This document shows positions 44,318-53,733 of a DNA stretch of 64,000 nt, in pieces. This DNA comes from Haloplanus sp. GDY1. Lineage in GTDB: Archaea; Halobacteriota; Halobacteria; Halobacteriales; Haloferacaceae. The stretch's first letter is position 1, and every line of letters begins with the position of its first letter. Location: NCBI RefSeq assembly GCF_023703775.1, contig NZ_CP098514.1:558001-622000 (forward strand). The letters run 5' to 3'. The translations under genes were made by a program, and so were the position numbers. The notes below the pieces were generated by a model. It saw only the letters and a list, made by a program, of their open reading frames with translations, did not search any database and was not told where the DNA came from.

Positions 44318-45646
44318 ATGACAGACTCCCTCGTCGTCCCCGAGGACACCGTCCGGCAGGCCGTCGGCGACGTCGCCGTCCCGCGAATGGGCGTGATCGA
44401 ACAGGTCTGGGAGACCGACCCCATTCCGACCGCCGAAATCGAGAGCCGGGCCACCACGGCCGTCTACGACCTCGACTTCTCGTCGGTCCCCGACGGCGGC
44501 GAGGTGGCCATCGGCGCCGGTAGCCGCGGCATCGCGAACCTCGAGGCCATCGTCCGCGGCGTCGTCGCCGGCGTCCGCGAGCGGGGGTACGAACCCTTCG
44601 TCTTCCCGGCAATGGGGAGCCACGGCGGGGCGACCGCCGAGGGCCAGCGCGAGAAACTGAACACGCTCGGGGTGAGCGAGGAGTCCGTCGGCTGTGAGAT
44701 CCGCGCGACGATGGAGGTGGAGACGGTGGGCGAGACGCCCGAACGCGGCGTGTCGGTGTACGCAGACGCCAACGCCGTCGCCGCCGACGGCATCGTGATG
44801 GCCAACCGGATCAAACCCCACACCGACTTCGGCGGCGAGGTGGAGAGCGGCCTCTCGAAGATGCTCGTCATCGGCATGGGGAAACAGAAGGGGGCGAAGA
44901 TGGCCCACGACTGGGCGGTCGACTGGAGCCTCCGGAACATGCTCCCCGAGATCGCGAGCCAGTTGCTCGAGGAACTCCCCGTCGCCGGCGGCGTCGCCAT
45001 CGTCGAGGACGAACACGACGACACGACGCTGATCGAGGGGGTCCCCGCGTCGGGCTTCCTGGAGCGCGAGCGGGAACTCCTGGAGATGGCCTACGACCGG
45101 ATGCCGAAACTCCCCTTCGACGACCTGGACGTGCTGGTCGTCGACCGGATCGGCAAGGACGTGAGCGGCCAGGGGATGGACACGAACGTCACCGGCCGCC
45201 GGCACTTCACGATCAACGAACCCGAACCGGAGTCGCCCGACGTAAAGCGGATCTACCTCCGCGGGTTCACCGAGAAGACGAAGGGGAACGCGATGGGGAT
45301 GGGGCAGGCCGACTTCGCCCACCGCGACGTGAAGGAGAACCTCGACTGGCCGAAGGCACTCATCAACGCCATCACGGCCAGCACGGTCCGCGGCGTTCGC
45401 CTGCCGCCGGTCGTCGAGAACGACCGCGCCGGGTTGCAGGGCGCCCTCGGCACCATCGGCCCGGTCGCCGGCGACGAGGCGCGCGTCCTGCGGGTCACCG
45501 ACACGATGCGTCTGGAGCGGTGTTACGCCTCGGAGCCCCTGATCGAGGCCGCCCGGGAGCGCGACGACCTGCGCGTCGTCTCCGACCCCGAGGAACTCGC
45601 CTTCGACGACGACGGCGAGTTCGCCGCGCCGTCGCCCGACCTGTAA
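44318..45646 (+). CDS. LarA/DUF2088-like protein
   Basis: A 442-aa protein with 'FVFPAMGSHGGATAEGQREK' and 'ANRIKPHTDFGGEVESGLSK', which recall the lactate-racemase (LarA) and DUF2088 group, followed by 'VIGMGKQKGAKMAHDWAVDW'. Enzyme activity cannot be assigned; LarA itself needs a nickel-pincer cofactor that this protein may or may not use. It stands alone between rpl11 and a palindromic repeat element. Confidence 0.6.
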   Translation: MTDSLVVPEDTVRQAVGDVAVPRMGVIEQVWETDPIPTAEIESRATTAVYDLDFSSVPDGGEVAIGAGSRGIANLEAIVRGVVAGVRERGYEPFVFPAMGSHGGATAEGQREKLNTLGVSEESVGCEIRATMEVETVGETPERGVSVYADANAVAADGIVMANRIKPHTDFGGEVESGLSKMLVIGMGKQKGAKMAHDWAVDWSLRNMLPEIASQLLEELPVAGGVAIVEDEHDDTTLIEGVPASGFLERERELLEMAYDRMPKLPFDDLDVLVVDRIGKDVSGQGMDTNVTGRRHFTINEPEPESPDVKRIYLRGFTEKTKGNAMGMGQADFAHRDVKENLDWPKALINAITASTVRGVRLPPVVENDRAGLQGALGTIGPVAGDEARVLRVTDTMRLERCYASEPLIEAARERDDLRVVSDPEELAFDDDGEFAAPSPDL

Positions 45647-45718
45647 GTCGCGGTCCGTCCGCCGGACGCGGTCGTGCGGTCCGACGGCGCCGTCTCGCGG
45701 GAGGTGGCGGCCGACGGC

Positions 45719-45802
45719 TATAGTAGCGACTGAAACTGTTTGCACAGCAGATCGTACGCAGTACTGCGATCTGCTGTGCAATGACTTTCAATCGCTACTA
45801 TC
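45719..45802. repeat. Palindromic intergenic repeat, copy 2 (near-perfect)
   Basis: Arms 45721-45754 and 45767-45800 are 34 bp each and match at about 30 positions as inverted repeats, with a small inner palindrome between them. The ends read TAGTAGCGA / TCGCTACTA. The element has no coding capacity and resembles a MITE or REP element. The OYE-family gene next to it ends inside it, taking its last residues and stop codon from the element. Confidence 0.75.
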
Positions 45803-46894
45803 GAACGCCCGGTCGTACTGCACCGGCACCTCGATGTCGTCCAGTCGGTCGAGTTCCCGGGCCGCGCGGAGCGCGAAGTACGGATCGCGGAGGTGTTCCC
45901 GGCCGACGATGGCCAGGTCGCCGCGGCCGTTGCGGACGAGGGCGTCGGCCTGCTGGGCGGTGGTGATGCCGCCCACGGCGCCGACGGCGACGTCGGCCTC
46001 GGACTCCTGTCGGATCCGCCGGGCGTAGCGCTCCTGGTACCCCGGCCCGGTCGACGGGATCCGCTGATCGGGGTGGATCCCGCCGGCGCTCACGTCGATC
46101 AGGTCGACGCCGAGGGGGGCCAGGTCGTCGGCCAGCCGGATGGAGTCCTCGACGGTCCACGAGGGGCGGTCGTCGAGCCAGTCGGTCGCCGAGATGCGGA
46201 CGAACAGCGGAGCGTCGTCGGGCCACACCTCGCGAACCTCGCTCGCGACCTCCCGGAGCAGGCGGGTCCGCCCCTCGAAGTCGCCGCCGTAGTCGTCGGT
46301 CCGGCCGTTGGTCACCGGCGAGAGGAACTCGTGGAGGAGGTAGCCGTGGGCGGCGTGAATCTCGGCCACCTCGAAGCCGGCGTCGCGGGCGCGTTCCGCG
46401 GCCGCGACGAACGAGTCGATCACCCCGTCGACGTCCGCGGCGGTCATCGCCCGCGTCGCCGTCTCCCCCTCCTCGTAGGGCCACGGATCGTCCGAGGGGG
46501 CGACCGTCTCCCACCCGTCCTCGCCCGCGAGCGGTCGGCTCCCCTCCCACGGCCGGGTCTTCGAGGCCTTGCGGCCGGCGTGGGCGAGTTGGATGCCGGG
46601 CACGCTCCCGTTCGCCCGGATGGACGCCGTGACGTCGGCGAGGGCGTCGGCGTGGGCGTCGCTCCAGATCCCGAGGTCGTGGGGTGTGATCCGTCCACGG
46701 GGTTCGACGGCCGTCGCCTCCGTCATGACGAGGCCCGCGCCGCCGACGGCGCGGCTGACGAGGTGGGTGTGGTGCCAGTCCGTCGGCAGGCCGTCCCGAC
46801 CCTCACAGGAGTACTGGCACATGGGCGAGACGGTCACGCGGTTCGGGATCTCGGTGCCGCGAAGCTCGAGGGACGTAAAGAGGTCGGCTGTCAC
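45788..46894 (-). CDS. NADH:flavin oxidoreductase, Old Yellow Enzyme family (YqjM-like)
   Basis: This 368-aa FMN enzyme reduces activated alkenes or related substrates. 'RVTVSPMCQYSC' holds the FMN cysteine of the YqjM group, and 'IQLAHAGRKA', 'EIHAAHGYLLHEFLSP' and 'VGAVGGI' are conserved. GTG 46894 gives the standard N-terminus. The last four residues and TGA come from the palindromic repeat element, suggesting that the original C-terminus was changed. Confidence 0.9.
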   Translation of the reverse strand: MTADLFTSLELRGTEIPNRVTVSPMCQYSCEGRDGLPTDWHHTHLVSRAVGGAGLVMTEATAVEPRGRITPHDLGIWSDAHADALADVTASIRANGSVPGIQLAHAGRKASKTRPWEGSRPLAGEDGWETVAPSDDPWPYEEGETATRAMTAADVDGVIDSFVAAAERARDAGFEVAEIHAAHGYLLHEFLSPVTNGRTDDYGGDFEGRTRLLREVASEVREVWPDDAPLFVRISATDWLDDRPSWTVEDSIRLADDLAPLGVDLIDVSAGGIHPDQRIPSTGPGYQERYARRIRQESEADVAVGAVGGITTAQQADALVRNGRGDLAIVGREHLRDPYFALRAARELDRLDDIEVPVQYDRAFDSSD

Positions 46895-47037
46895 GGGCGG
46901 GCGTTCGGCCCGGCGGGCGATACGCCTGTCGGAACCGGCGGAGGCTTCGGGAGCCAATACGGGTCACTGTCAGTCAGTACCGGCGGTTCGCCGAGACGGT
47001 CCGGTGAACCACCGGTAGACAGTTACAATCACCCGCA

Positions 47038-47730
47038 TCAGGCCGACGGCACGCCCCGCGTGGCGGTCGCCTTGAACGAGGCGACGACGGTCGTCCCACG
47101 GTGGAGGTTCAGTTTCTCGACGCTTGCGACCGTCACCAGCGCCGAGACCGACACCTCGTCGCCCACGTCGACGGTGACGAGCGCGACGGCCTCGCCGGCG
47201 TCGACGGTGCGGACCGTCCCCTCCAGTCGGTTGCGGGCGCTGGTGCGGTCCGGATCGGGCGAGCGCGAGGGGTCCTGCAGCGTCACCGCGTCGGCCCGGA
47301 GCGTGAGGCGGACGTCCTCGCCGTCCGCCTCCGGTACGAGCGCCCGGACGGCCCCCGCCGGCGTCTCCACGGTCGCCAGTTCCCCGTCGCGCTCGACGAT
47401 CCGTCCCCGGAGGACGGTCTCGGCCGTCTCGGCGACGCCGCTGAACTCGGCTCGCAACCGGTCGTAGCGCGACAGGAGGTCGCGCGCGCGGTCGGTGAGC
47501 CGACTGCCGCCGCCCCCCGAGCCGCCGCGCTTGCGCTCCACGAGGTCGCCGAAGGCCGTCTCCAGTTCGACGATCCGCTGCTGGGCCCGCGAGTAGGACC
47601 GGCCGAGCGCCGACGCCGCGGCGTTGATCGACCCGTGGTCGTCGATGGCCCGCAGGAGGACGACGTCACGCTCCGTCAGCGTCACGTCGCCCTGCCCGAT
47701 GCGGGCGTCGAACTCGGTCGAGAACTCCAT
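47038..47730 (-). CDS. modE: ModE-like molybdate/tungstate-responsive regulator
   Basis: A 230-aa protein with an N-terminal LysR-type winged helix ('RDVVLLRAIDDHGSINAAAS' and 'SYSRAQQRIVELE'). It is followed by a TOBE-like region ('RNRLEGTVRTVDAGEAVALV' and a second repeat) for oxyanion binding. It is divergent from the tungstate-binding-protein gene, with about 140 bp between starts, and probably regulates both transport systems to its right. Confidence 0.88.
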   Translation of the reverse strand: MEFSTEFDARIGQGDVTLTERDVVLLRAIDDHGSINAAASALGRSYSRAQQRIVELETAFGDLVERKRGGSGGGGSRLTDRARDLLSRYDRLRAEFSGVAETAETVLRGRIVERDGELATVETPAGAVRALVPEADGEDVRLTLRADAVTLQDPSRSPDPDRTSARNRLEGTVRTVDAGEAVALVTVDVGDEVSVSALVTVASVEKLNLHRGTTVVASFKATATRGVPSA

Positions 47731-47841
47731 ACCCGACGTACAGCGGCCGGCGTCAAAGACCTTGCCGCCGGGCTTTCCCCCCGCCGAACGACGCCGGCGG
47801 GAGGCATCGTCCCCCGTCGCGGCCCGCAGACCGTTAATTAT

Positions 47842-47850
47842 TTTATAAAT
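47842..47850 (+). promoter_or_regulatory. TATA box of tupA
   Basis: TTTATAAAT is centred about 24-26 bp before ATG 47870, which supports that start (rather than GTG 47864) and a leaderless transcript. Confidence 0.7.
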
Positions 47851-47869
47851 ACTTCCCAAGGTTGTGTCT

Positions 47870-48799
47870 ATGTCGATACAACGGCGGCAGTTCATCGCGG
47901 CGATCGGCGGCGGAGCGCTCGCAGGCATCGCCGGCTGTTCCGGAACCGACGGCGGCGGCCAGAGCGAGGACGGCGCTGGCGTCGCCGGCGAGACGCTCAC
48001 GCTGACCACGACGACGAGCACCTACGACACGGGACTGCTCGGCGAGATTCACGGCGACTTCGAGGAGATGTACGGTGTGACCGTCGACGCGGTCGCGCAG
48101 GGAACCGGTGCGGCACTGGAGTCAGCCCGCAACGGCGACTCGGACGTCGTGATGGTCCACGCCCGCGGACTCGAGGACGAGTTCATGCGCAACGGCTACG
48201 GGATCAACCGACGGGACCTCATGTTCAACGACTTCGTGATCGTCGGCCCGGAGAGCGATCCGGCCGGCATTCAGGGCATGAGTTCCGCGACGGAGGCGCT
48301 CAACGCCATCGCGGAGTCGGAGTCGACGTTCATCTCCCGCGGCGACAACTCCGGCACCCACACCAAGGAACTCAACCTCTGGGAGGCGGCGGGCACGGAC
48401 CCCGGCGGCGACTGGTACCAGGAGATCGGTGGCGGGATGGGCGAGGCGCTCAACATCGCCAACCAGCAGGGTGCGTACACCCTCTCGGACCGCGGGACCT
48501 TCATCTCACAGCGCTCGGAGATCGACCTGGTCATCCTCGTCCAGGGACCGATCGAGGACGGGCCGGAGATCCTCGCCAACCCGTACGGGGTCATGGCCGT
48601 GAACCCGGGCGTTCACGAGAACGCCAACTACGACCTGGCGATGGCGTACATCGGCTGGATCACCAGCCCCGGTGCGCAGGACGCCATCTCGAACTACACG
48701 ATGAACGGCGAGCAGCTGTTCTTCCCGGAGGCCGTCTCGGAGAATCCCGACTTCCAGCAGTACGTTCCGGAAGGCTGGAGTAGCGACTCCTCCGAGTAG
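47870..48799 (+). CDS. tupA: TupA tungstate-binding lipoprotein
   Basis: A 309-aa receptor with Tat motif [10 protein letters not shown], lipobox IAGC and a short linker. The motif '[17 protein letters not shown]' with consecutive Thr/Ser binds tungstate and distinguishes TupA from ModA. It is the first gene of tupABC and is anchored to the outside of the membrane. Confidence 0.88.
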   Translation: MSIQRRQFIAAIGGGALAGIAGCSGTDGGGQSEDGAGVAGETLTLTTTTSTYDTGLLGEIHGDFEEMYGVTVDAVAQGTGAALESARNGDSDVVMVHARGLEDEFMRNGYGINRRDLMFNDFVIVGPESDPAGIQGMSSATEALNAIAESESTFISRGDNSGTHTKELNLWEAAGTDPGGDWYQEIGGGMGEALNIANQQGAYTLSDRGTFISQRSEIDLVILVQGPIEDGPEILANPYGVMAVNPGVHENANYDLAMAYIGWITSPGAQDAISNYTMNGEQLFFPEAVSENPDFQQYVPEGWSSDSSE

Positions 48800-49518
48800 T
48801 GACCGTGCCAGTCGAACCGGTCGCACAGCTTCCGGCCGTCGTCGACTTCCCGTTCAGGGAACAGTACGTCTGGAGCATCATCTACGTCTCGCTGTACGTG
48901 AGCGTCACCGCGGTGGCGCTCAGCACGCTGTTCAGCCTCCCGGTGGCCATCGTGATGGGATTCACCGACTTCCCCGGCAAGCAGTTCGTGAAGTCGGTGA
49001 TCAACACGGGGATGGGCTTTCCGAGCGTCGTCGTCGGGCTGGCCGTCCTCTTCATCGTGTCGAACCAGGGGCCGCTGGGGGCGCTGAACCTCATCTTCAC
49101 CAAGGAGGCGATGATCATGTCGCAGTTCGTGCTGGCGACGCCGCCGATAACGGCAATCGCCCTCGCGGCCATCACGGGCGTGAACGAGAACGTCCGCGAC
49201 GCGGCTCACGTCCTCGGCGGGACGCGTCTCGACGTGGCGCTGGTCGTCCTCAAGGAGGCCCGCTACGGCATCGCGACGGCGGTGCTCGCCGGCTTCGGTC
49301 GCGCCATCAGCGAGGTCGGGTCCGTCTTCATCGTCGGCGGCAACATCGTCAGTTCCGACGGGGTGTCGAGCACGCGGACGCTGACGACGGCGATCCAGTT
49401 GGAAGCACGCCAGGGCCGGTACGACACCGCGATGGTGATCGGTGCGATCCTGCTCGCCATCGTGCTGACGGTCAACGCCATCGTCGTCCGACTCGGTGAC
49501 GAGGGGGCGATGCAGTGA
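48799..49518 (+). CDS. tupB: TupB tungstate ABC transporter permease
   Basis: A 239-aa permease with five or six hydrophobic segments and the EAA loop '[20 protein letters not shown]'. It starts at GTG 48799, overlapping the tupA stop by one base. It forms the membrane channel with the TupC ATPase. Confidence 0.87.
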   Translation: MTVPVEPVAQLPAVVDFPFREQYVWSIIYVSLYVSVTAVALSTLFSLPVAIVMGFTDFPGKQFVKSVINTGMGFPSVVVGLAVLFIVSNQGPLGALNLIFTKEAMIMSQFVLATPPITAIALAAITGVNENVRDAAHVLGGTRLDVALVVLKEARYGIATAVLAGFGRAISEVGSVFIVGGNIVSSDGVSSTRTLTTAIQLEARQGRYDTAMVIGAILLAIVLTVNAIVVRLGDEGAMQ

Positions 49519-50282
49519 TGGTCCGGCTCTCGAACGTCACCCACGCCTTCGGCGACGAGACGGTGTTCGAGGACCTCTCGCTCTCCATCGACCCCGGCGA
49601 GGTCGTCGGGATCATCGGCCCCTCGGGGGTCGGCAAGACGACGATCCTCCGCATCCTCGCCCTGTTCCTCGAACCGACCGACGGGACCGTCACGCTCGAC
49701 GGGGAGGACGTCTGGTCGCTCTCCGAGGACGAGCGACTGACGCTCCGGCGACGGATCGGCATGGTGTTCCAGGAGGCGAGCCTGTTCGACGCCAGCGTCG
49801 AACGGAACGTCGAGTACGGCCTGCGGGTACGCCAGCCCTGGAGCGACCGGCTCCGCGACGAACTGTGGTCGGTCGTGGGGTCGAACGGGACGCCCGAGGC
49901 GGTCACCGAGGCGCTCGAACTCGTGGGCCTGGACGGGAAGCTTCACCAGGAGGCACGTTCGTTGTCCGGCGGCGAGGCCCAACGCGTCTCCTTCGCGCGG
50001 GCGCTGGCGTACGACCCCGACTACCTCCTGCTCGACGAGCCGACCTCCGACCTCGACCCGCGGAACACGGACCTCATCGAGGACGCGGTCCTCGAGGCCC
50101 GGGACCGCGGCATCGGCGTCGGCATCGCGACCCACGACATGCACCAGGCCGAACGGATCGCCGACCGGGTCGCCGTCGTCCTCGGCGGCGGCATCGCGGA
50201 GTTCGGCCCGGCCGAGCAGGTGTTCGAGAACCCGACCGACGAGCGGACCGCCAAGTTCGTCTCCGGCGAACTGGTGTACTGA
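49518..50282 (+). CDS. tupC: TupC tungstate ABC transporter ATP-binding protein
   Basis: A 254-aa ATPase: Walker A GPSGVGKTT, signature LSGGEAQRVSFARAL, Walker B YLLLDEPTSDLDP. It starts at ATG 49518, overlapping the tupB stop (TGATG), though GTG 49515 is also possible. It has no C-terminal TOBE domain, consistent with Tup rather than Mod ATPases. The 174 bp after it contain the promoter of the second uptake system. Confidence 0.88.
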   Translation: MVRLSNVTHAFGDETVFEDLSLSIDPGEVVGIIGPSGVGKTTILRILALFLEPTDGTVTLDGEDVWSLSEDERLTLRRRIGMVFQEASLFDASVERNVEYGLRVRQPWSDRLRDELWSVVGSNGTPEAVTEALELVGLDGKLHQEARSLSGGEAQRVSFARALAYDPDYLLLDEPTSDLDPRNTDLIEDAVLEARDRGIGVGIATHDMHQAERIADRVAVVLGGGIAEFGPAEQVFENPTDERTAKFVSGELVY

Positions 50283-50456
50283 TCGCTCTCCGTCGGCACC
50301 GGGACCCCTCACTCCGCACCGGCCGGCGTCCAGTACCGTCGACCCCCTCGTCCCCCACTGCAGGGAGGGGTCGGTCGATCGGTAGCGCCCTCGCGACGGG
50401 GCCGCAAAAATCCAAAGACATTATGTCCCACAATAGACAACGCCGTTGTGCTACCA

Positions 50457-51599
50457 ATGAAACAACGAGAGCAGTACGAGCACTGGAAGCAGGTCGTGCG
50501 GAGTCGGTCGCGGCGTGACGTGCTGAAAGGGCTCGGTGCGGCCGGCATGGCGGGGCTCGCTGGCTGTTCCGGTGGCGGTGGCGGCGGTGGCGAGGCGACG
50601 GCCACCGCGACGGCCACCGAGACCGAGGGATCGATGGACTCCGGCGGCGACGCGACGGACACGCCGACGGAGACCAGCAGCAGTTCGGAAGTCGACGGGT
50701 CGATGACCATCTTCCACGCCGGCAGCCTCGCAGCGGCGTTCAGCGAGGCCGAACCGGCGTTCGAGGAGGAGTACGGCGTCGACGTGAACCGCGAGCCGAA
50801 GGGATCGGTCGCCTCGACCCAGAAGATCACCCAGCAGGGTCGGCGGGCGTCCGTCCTCGGCACCTCCGACTTCCGGCTCATCCGCGACCGGATCGTTCCG
50901 GACTACGGTGATTGGTACACGATCTTCACGACCAACTCGATGTCGATCCAGTACCGCGAGGATTCACCGGGCGCCGACGAGATCTCGAAGGACAACTGGT
51001 GGGAGATCCTCTCGCGCGACGACGTGACCATCGGTCACTCGGACCCGGCGGTCGACCCCGGTGGGTACCGCGCGGTCATGACCCAGCAACTCGGCGCCGA
51101 GTCGTTCCAGGGAAGCCAGCTCTACGACCAGTCCACCTACGAGACACTCCGCGAGAACTCGACGGTGCCGACGGGGACGGAGACGAAGCTCCAAGGTCAG
51201 CTTCAGTCAGGTGCGCTGGATTACGCCTTCTACTACCAGTCCATCTCCAGCACCAACGACATGCCCTACATCGACCTCCAGCCCCAGGTCGACCTCTCGC
51301 GGGCGACGAGCGAGTACGCCCAGCACTACGCGAAGGCGGAAGTCGAGACGGAAAGTGGGACCTTCACCGGGGCGCCGATCGCCTACGGAATGACCGTCCC
51401 GAACGTCGCCCCCAATCCCGAAGCGGGCGCGGCGTGGATCGAGTACTTCGGCAGCGACGCCGGCCAGTCGGTGCTCGAAGAGTTGGGTCTCGTCCCGGTC
51501 GACCCCATCGTCGTTCCCCAGAGCGGTCGGGACGCCGTCCCGGATCGCGTGATGGACGTCGCCTCGGCGAAGAGTAACCTCGGCCCGCTGGAACTGTAA
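50457..51599 (+). CDS. wtpA: WtpA/ModA-type molybdate/tungstate-binding lipoprotein
   Basis: A 380-aa receptor. The signal region 'RSRRDVLKGLGAAGMAGLAGC' contains a Tat motif and a lipobox, followed by a Gly- and Thr-rich linker. 'MTIFHAGSLAAAFSEAEPAF' is the archaeal Wtp/ModA start of the binding domain. It begins a second oxyanion importer just after tupABC. ATG 50457 was chosen; GTG 50448 is an alternative. Confidence 0.88.
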   Translation: MKQREQYEHWKQVVRSRSRRDVLKGLGAAGMAGLAGCSGGGGGGGEATATATATETEGSMDSGGDATDTPTETSSSSEVDGSMTIFHAGSLAAAFSEAEPAFEEEYGVDVNREPKGSVASTQKITQQGRRASVLGTSDFRLIRDRIVPDYGDWYTIFTTNSMSIQYREDSPGADEISKDNWWEILSRDDVTIGHSDPAVDPGGYRAVMTQQLGAESFQGSQLYDQSTYETLRENSTVPTGTETKLQGQLQSGALDYAFYYQSISSTNDMPYIDLQPQVDLSRATSEYAQHYAKAEVETESGTFTGAPIAYGMTVPNVAPNPEAGAAWIEYFGSDAGQSVLEELGLVPVDPIVVPQSGRDAVPDRVMDVASAKSNLGPLEL

Positions 51600-51652
51600 C
51601 GGGGCAGACCGCTCCGACACAGATATGTTTCTGAACGGGAATCCCGATTCCA

Positions 51653-52633
51653 ATGGCAACGAGTACTGAGACGCGACTCTCCCTCGACGGGGTCGGGTGG
51701 GGATCACTGGCCGTGGCGTTCGTCGCCGTCCAGGCGCTCGCGTTCACGGGTGCGTACACGACCGGCCGGCCGACGTGGTACGCGTTCTTCATGATCGCGA
51801 GCACTGCGGTCACGGCGTATCTCCTCCACGGCGACTCGTTCGTCGTGGCCGCGGCCACGATGGGGAGCATCCTGATGATCGCCCTGGGCCTACCGCTGTT
51901 CCTGTTCGTCGCCCGCCAGCAGCCGTCGCTGATCGTGGAGCGGGCGCTCGATCCCGACGTCCACCGGATGCTGTATCTCGGCATCTACGGGCCGCTGCTG
52001 GCCGCCATCGTCAGCCTGCTGTTCGGCGTCCCGCTCGCACACCTGTTCGCGGAGGGGTTCACCGGACAACAGCTGGTCGAGAGCCTGGTCGACCTGCCGC
52101 TGGTCGTCCCCCACAGCGTCGCGGGCATCCTCATCCTCTTCGGCTTCGGGTCGGGCGGTGCCTTCCCCAACGTCTCGGTCCTCGGAAGCATGATCGGTAT
52201 CGTGCTGGCGATGACGTTCGTGAGCGCGCCCTACGCCGTCAACGCCACGCGGGAGGCGTTCGAGTCCATCGACGACCGCCTGGAGTACGCCTCGCGCATT
52301 CACGGCGCGAGCCGCTGGGACACGTTCCGCCGGGTGACGGCCCCGCTCGCGGTGCGCGGGATGGTCACCGGGGGCGTCCTCGCGTGGGCGCGGGCCGTCT
52401 CGGAGTTCGGCGCCGTCGCCGTCGTCGCCTACTCCGTCTCCTTCTTCTACCCACCCGCAGGCGAGAAGGTGACCGCCCAGCACGCGCCCGTCTTCGTCTA
52501 CAACACCTACCTGACCGGGGGGCTCGAACAGAGCGGCGCCGTCGCGTTCATCCTGCTCGGCGTGTCGGCGGTCATCTTCTTGGTCATCCGGTATCTCACC
52601 AGCGACAGTTCGGCCACCGGAGGTGTCGTCTGA
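51653..52633 (+). CDS. wtpB: WtpB/ModB-type permease
   Basis: A 326-aa permease, about 60 residues longer at the N-terminus than bacterial ModB, with two extra hydrophobic segments there. The EAA loop is 'EAFESIDDRLEYASRIHGAS'. The end 'VAFILLGVSAVIFLVIRYL' is the last helix. Its stop overlaps the wtpC start (TGATG). Confidence 0.88.
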   Translation: MATSTETRLSLDGVGWGSLAVAFVAVQALAFTGAYTTGRPTWYAFFMIASTAVTAYLLHGDSFVVAAATMGSILMIALGLPLFLFVARQQPSLIVERALDPDVHRMLYLGIYGPLLAAIVSLLFGVPLAHLFAEGFTGQQLVESLVDLPLVVPHSVAGILILFGFGSGGAFPNVSVLGSMIGIVLAMTFVSAPYAVNATREAFESIDDRLEYASRIHGASRWDTFRRVTAPLAVRGMVTGGVLAWARAVSEFGAVAVVAYSVSFFYPPAGEKVTAQHAPVFVYNTYLTGGLEQSGAVAFILLGVSAVIFLVIRYLTSDSSATGGVV

Positions 52634-53607
52634 TGGGGCTCCAGGCCGACGTGTCGGCGACGTTCTCCGCCGACGGCGCGGAGTCGTTCCACGTCGACGC
52701 CGCCTTCGAGGTCGAACGCGGCGAGAGCCTCGTGATCCTCGGGCCGAGCGGGAGCGGCAAGACCCTGCTGCTGGAGACCGTCGCGGGCTTTCACCCCCAC
52801 GACGGTCCCGTCACGCTCGACGGCGAGCAGGTGAGCGGGACGCCGCCGGAGGAGCGGGACTTCGGCTTCGTCTTCCAGGACTACGCGCTCTTTCCCCACA
52901 TGACCGTCCGCGAGAACGTCGACTTCGGGAGCCGCTATCACGACGACACGCGCGACCCCGACCCCCTGCTCGCGGAACTCGGCGTGGCGTCGCTGACCGA
53001 GCGCTACCCGCCGACGCTCTCCGGGGGCGAGAAACAGCGGGTCGCGCTGGCCCGTGCGCTGGCGGTCCGCCCCGAGGTGATGCTGCTCGACGAACCGCTG
53101 GCGGCGCTCGACGTTCCCACGCGGCAGTCGCTCCGCGACGACCTCGCCGACGTGCTCGCGGACGTGACGGCGGTTTACGTCACCCACAACCGGACGACCG
53201 CCCGTGCGCTCGCGGATCGCATCGCCGTGATGAACGACGGGGGGATCGTCCAGGTCGGGACCCCCGAGGAGGTGTTCGAACGGCCGTCGTCCCCGATGGT
53301 CGCCCGGTTCACCGGAGCGAACGTCGTCGACCTCGACGACGTCCCGTCGATCCGGGCGGCCGTCGACGTGGCCGCGAACGGCGTCGTCGCGATCCGACCC
53401 GAGGCGGTGCGGATCGACGACGACGGCGACGTGCGCGGGACCGTCGACCGGGTCGTGCGGGAGGACGCGACCAGCCGCGTCACCGTCTCGGTCGACGACG
53501 GGACGGTCGAGGTCTTCACCGACCGATCCGTCGCCGTCGGCGAGGAGTGCGGGCTCACGTTCCCGGCCGACCGAATCCACGTCTGTGAGGCCCGGTCGCC
53601 GGCGTAG
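52633..53607 (+). CDS. wtpC: WtpC/ModC-type ATP-binding protein
   Basis: A 324-aa ATPase: Walker A GPSGSGKT, signature LSGGEKQRVALARAL, Walker B VMLLDEPLAALDV. A C-terminal TOBE/mop-like domain (about residues 255-320, 'VAIRPEAVRIDDDGDVRGTV') could sense oxyanion. It closes wtpABC; about 125 bp separate it from rpl1. Confidence 0.9.
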   Translation: MGLQADVSATFSADGAESFHVDAAFEVERGESLVILGPSGSGKTLLLETVAGFHPHDGPVTLDGEQVSGTPPEERDFGFVFQDYALFPHMTVRENVDFGSRYHDDTRDPDPLLAELGVASLTERYPPTLSGGEKQRVALARALAVRPEVMLLDEPLAALDVPTRQSLRDDLADVLADVTAVYVTHNRTTARALADRIAVMNDGGIVQVGTPEEVFERPSSPMVARFTGANVVDLDDVPSIRAAVDVAANGVVAIRPEAVRIDDDGDVRGTVDRVVREDATSRVTVSVDDGTVEVFTDRSVAVGEECGLTFPADRIHVCEARSPA

Positions 53608-53644
53608 GCGCCTCGGACCCGCCCTGTCGACGCTTCGACGGGTT

Positions 53645-53733
53645 TAAGTCCGACTTCCTCCACCTTCCGATGAGACAGGCCACCGCCTGTTTCACTGACC
53701 CGTAGGAGCGCAAGCGTACTACGGAGGTGAAAG
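53645..53733 (+). promoter_or_regulatory. rpl1 leader with a possible uL1-binding stem-loop
   Basis: A TTTAAG box near 53642 is followed by a leader containing the stem ACAGGC-CACC-GCCTGT next to GATGA and CACTGA. In archaea uL1 represses its own operon by binding such a stem and internal loop in the mRNA, a mimic of its 23S site. GGAGGTG just before ATG 53734 is the ribosome-binding site. Confidence 0.5.

Noticed and set aside
45646-45718. Functional terminator hairpin after the LarA-like gene
   Set aside because: The only strong hairpin is the palindromic repeat element itself, which has relatives elsewhere in the window and no adjacent T-tract.
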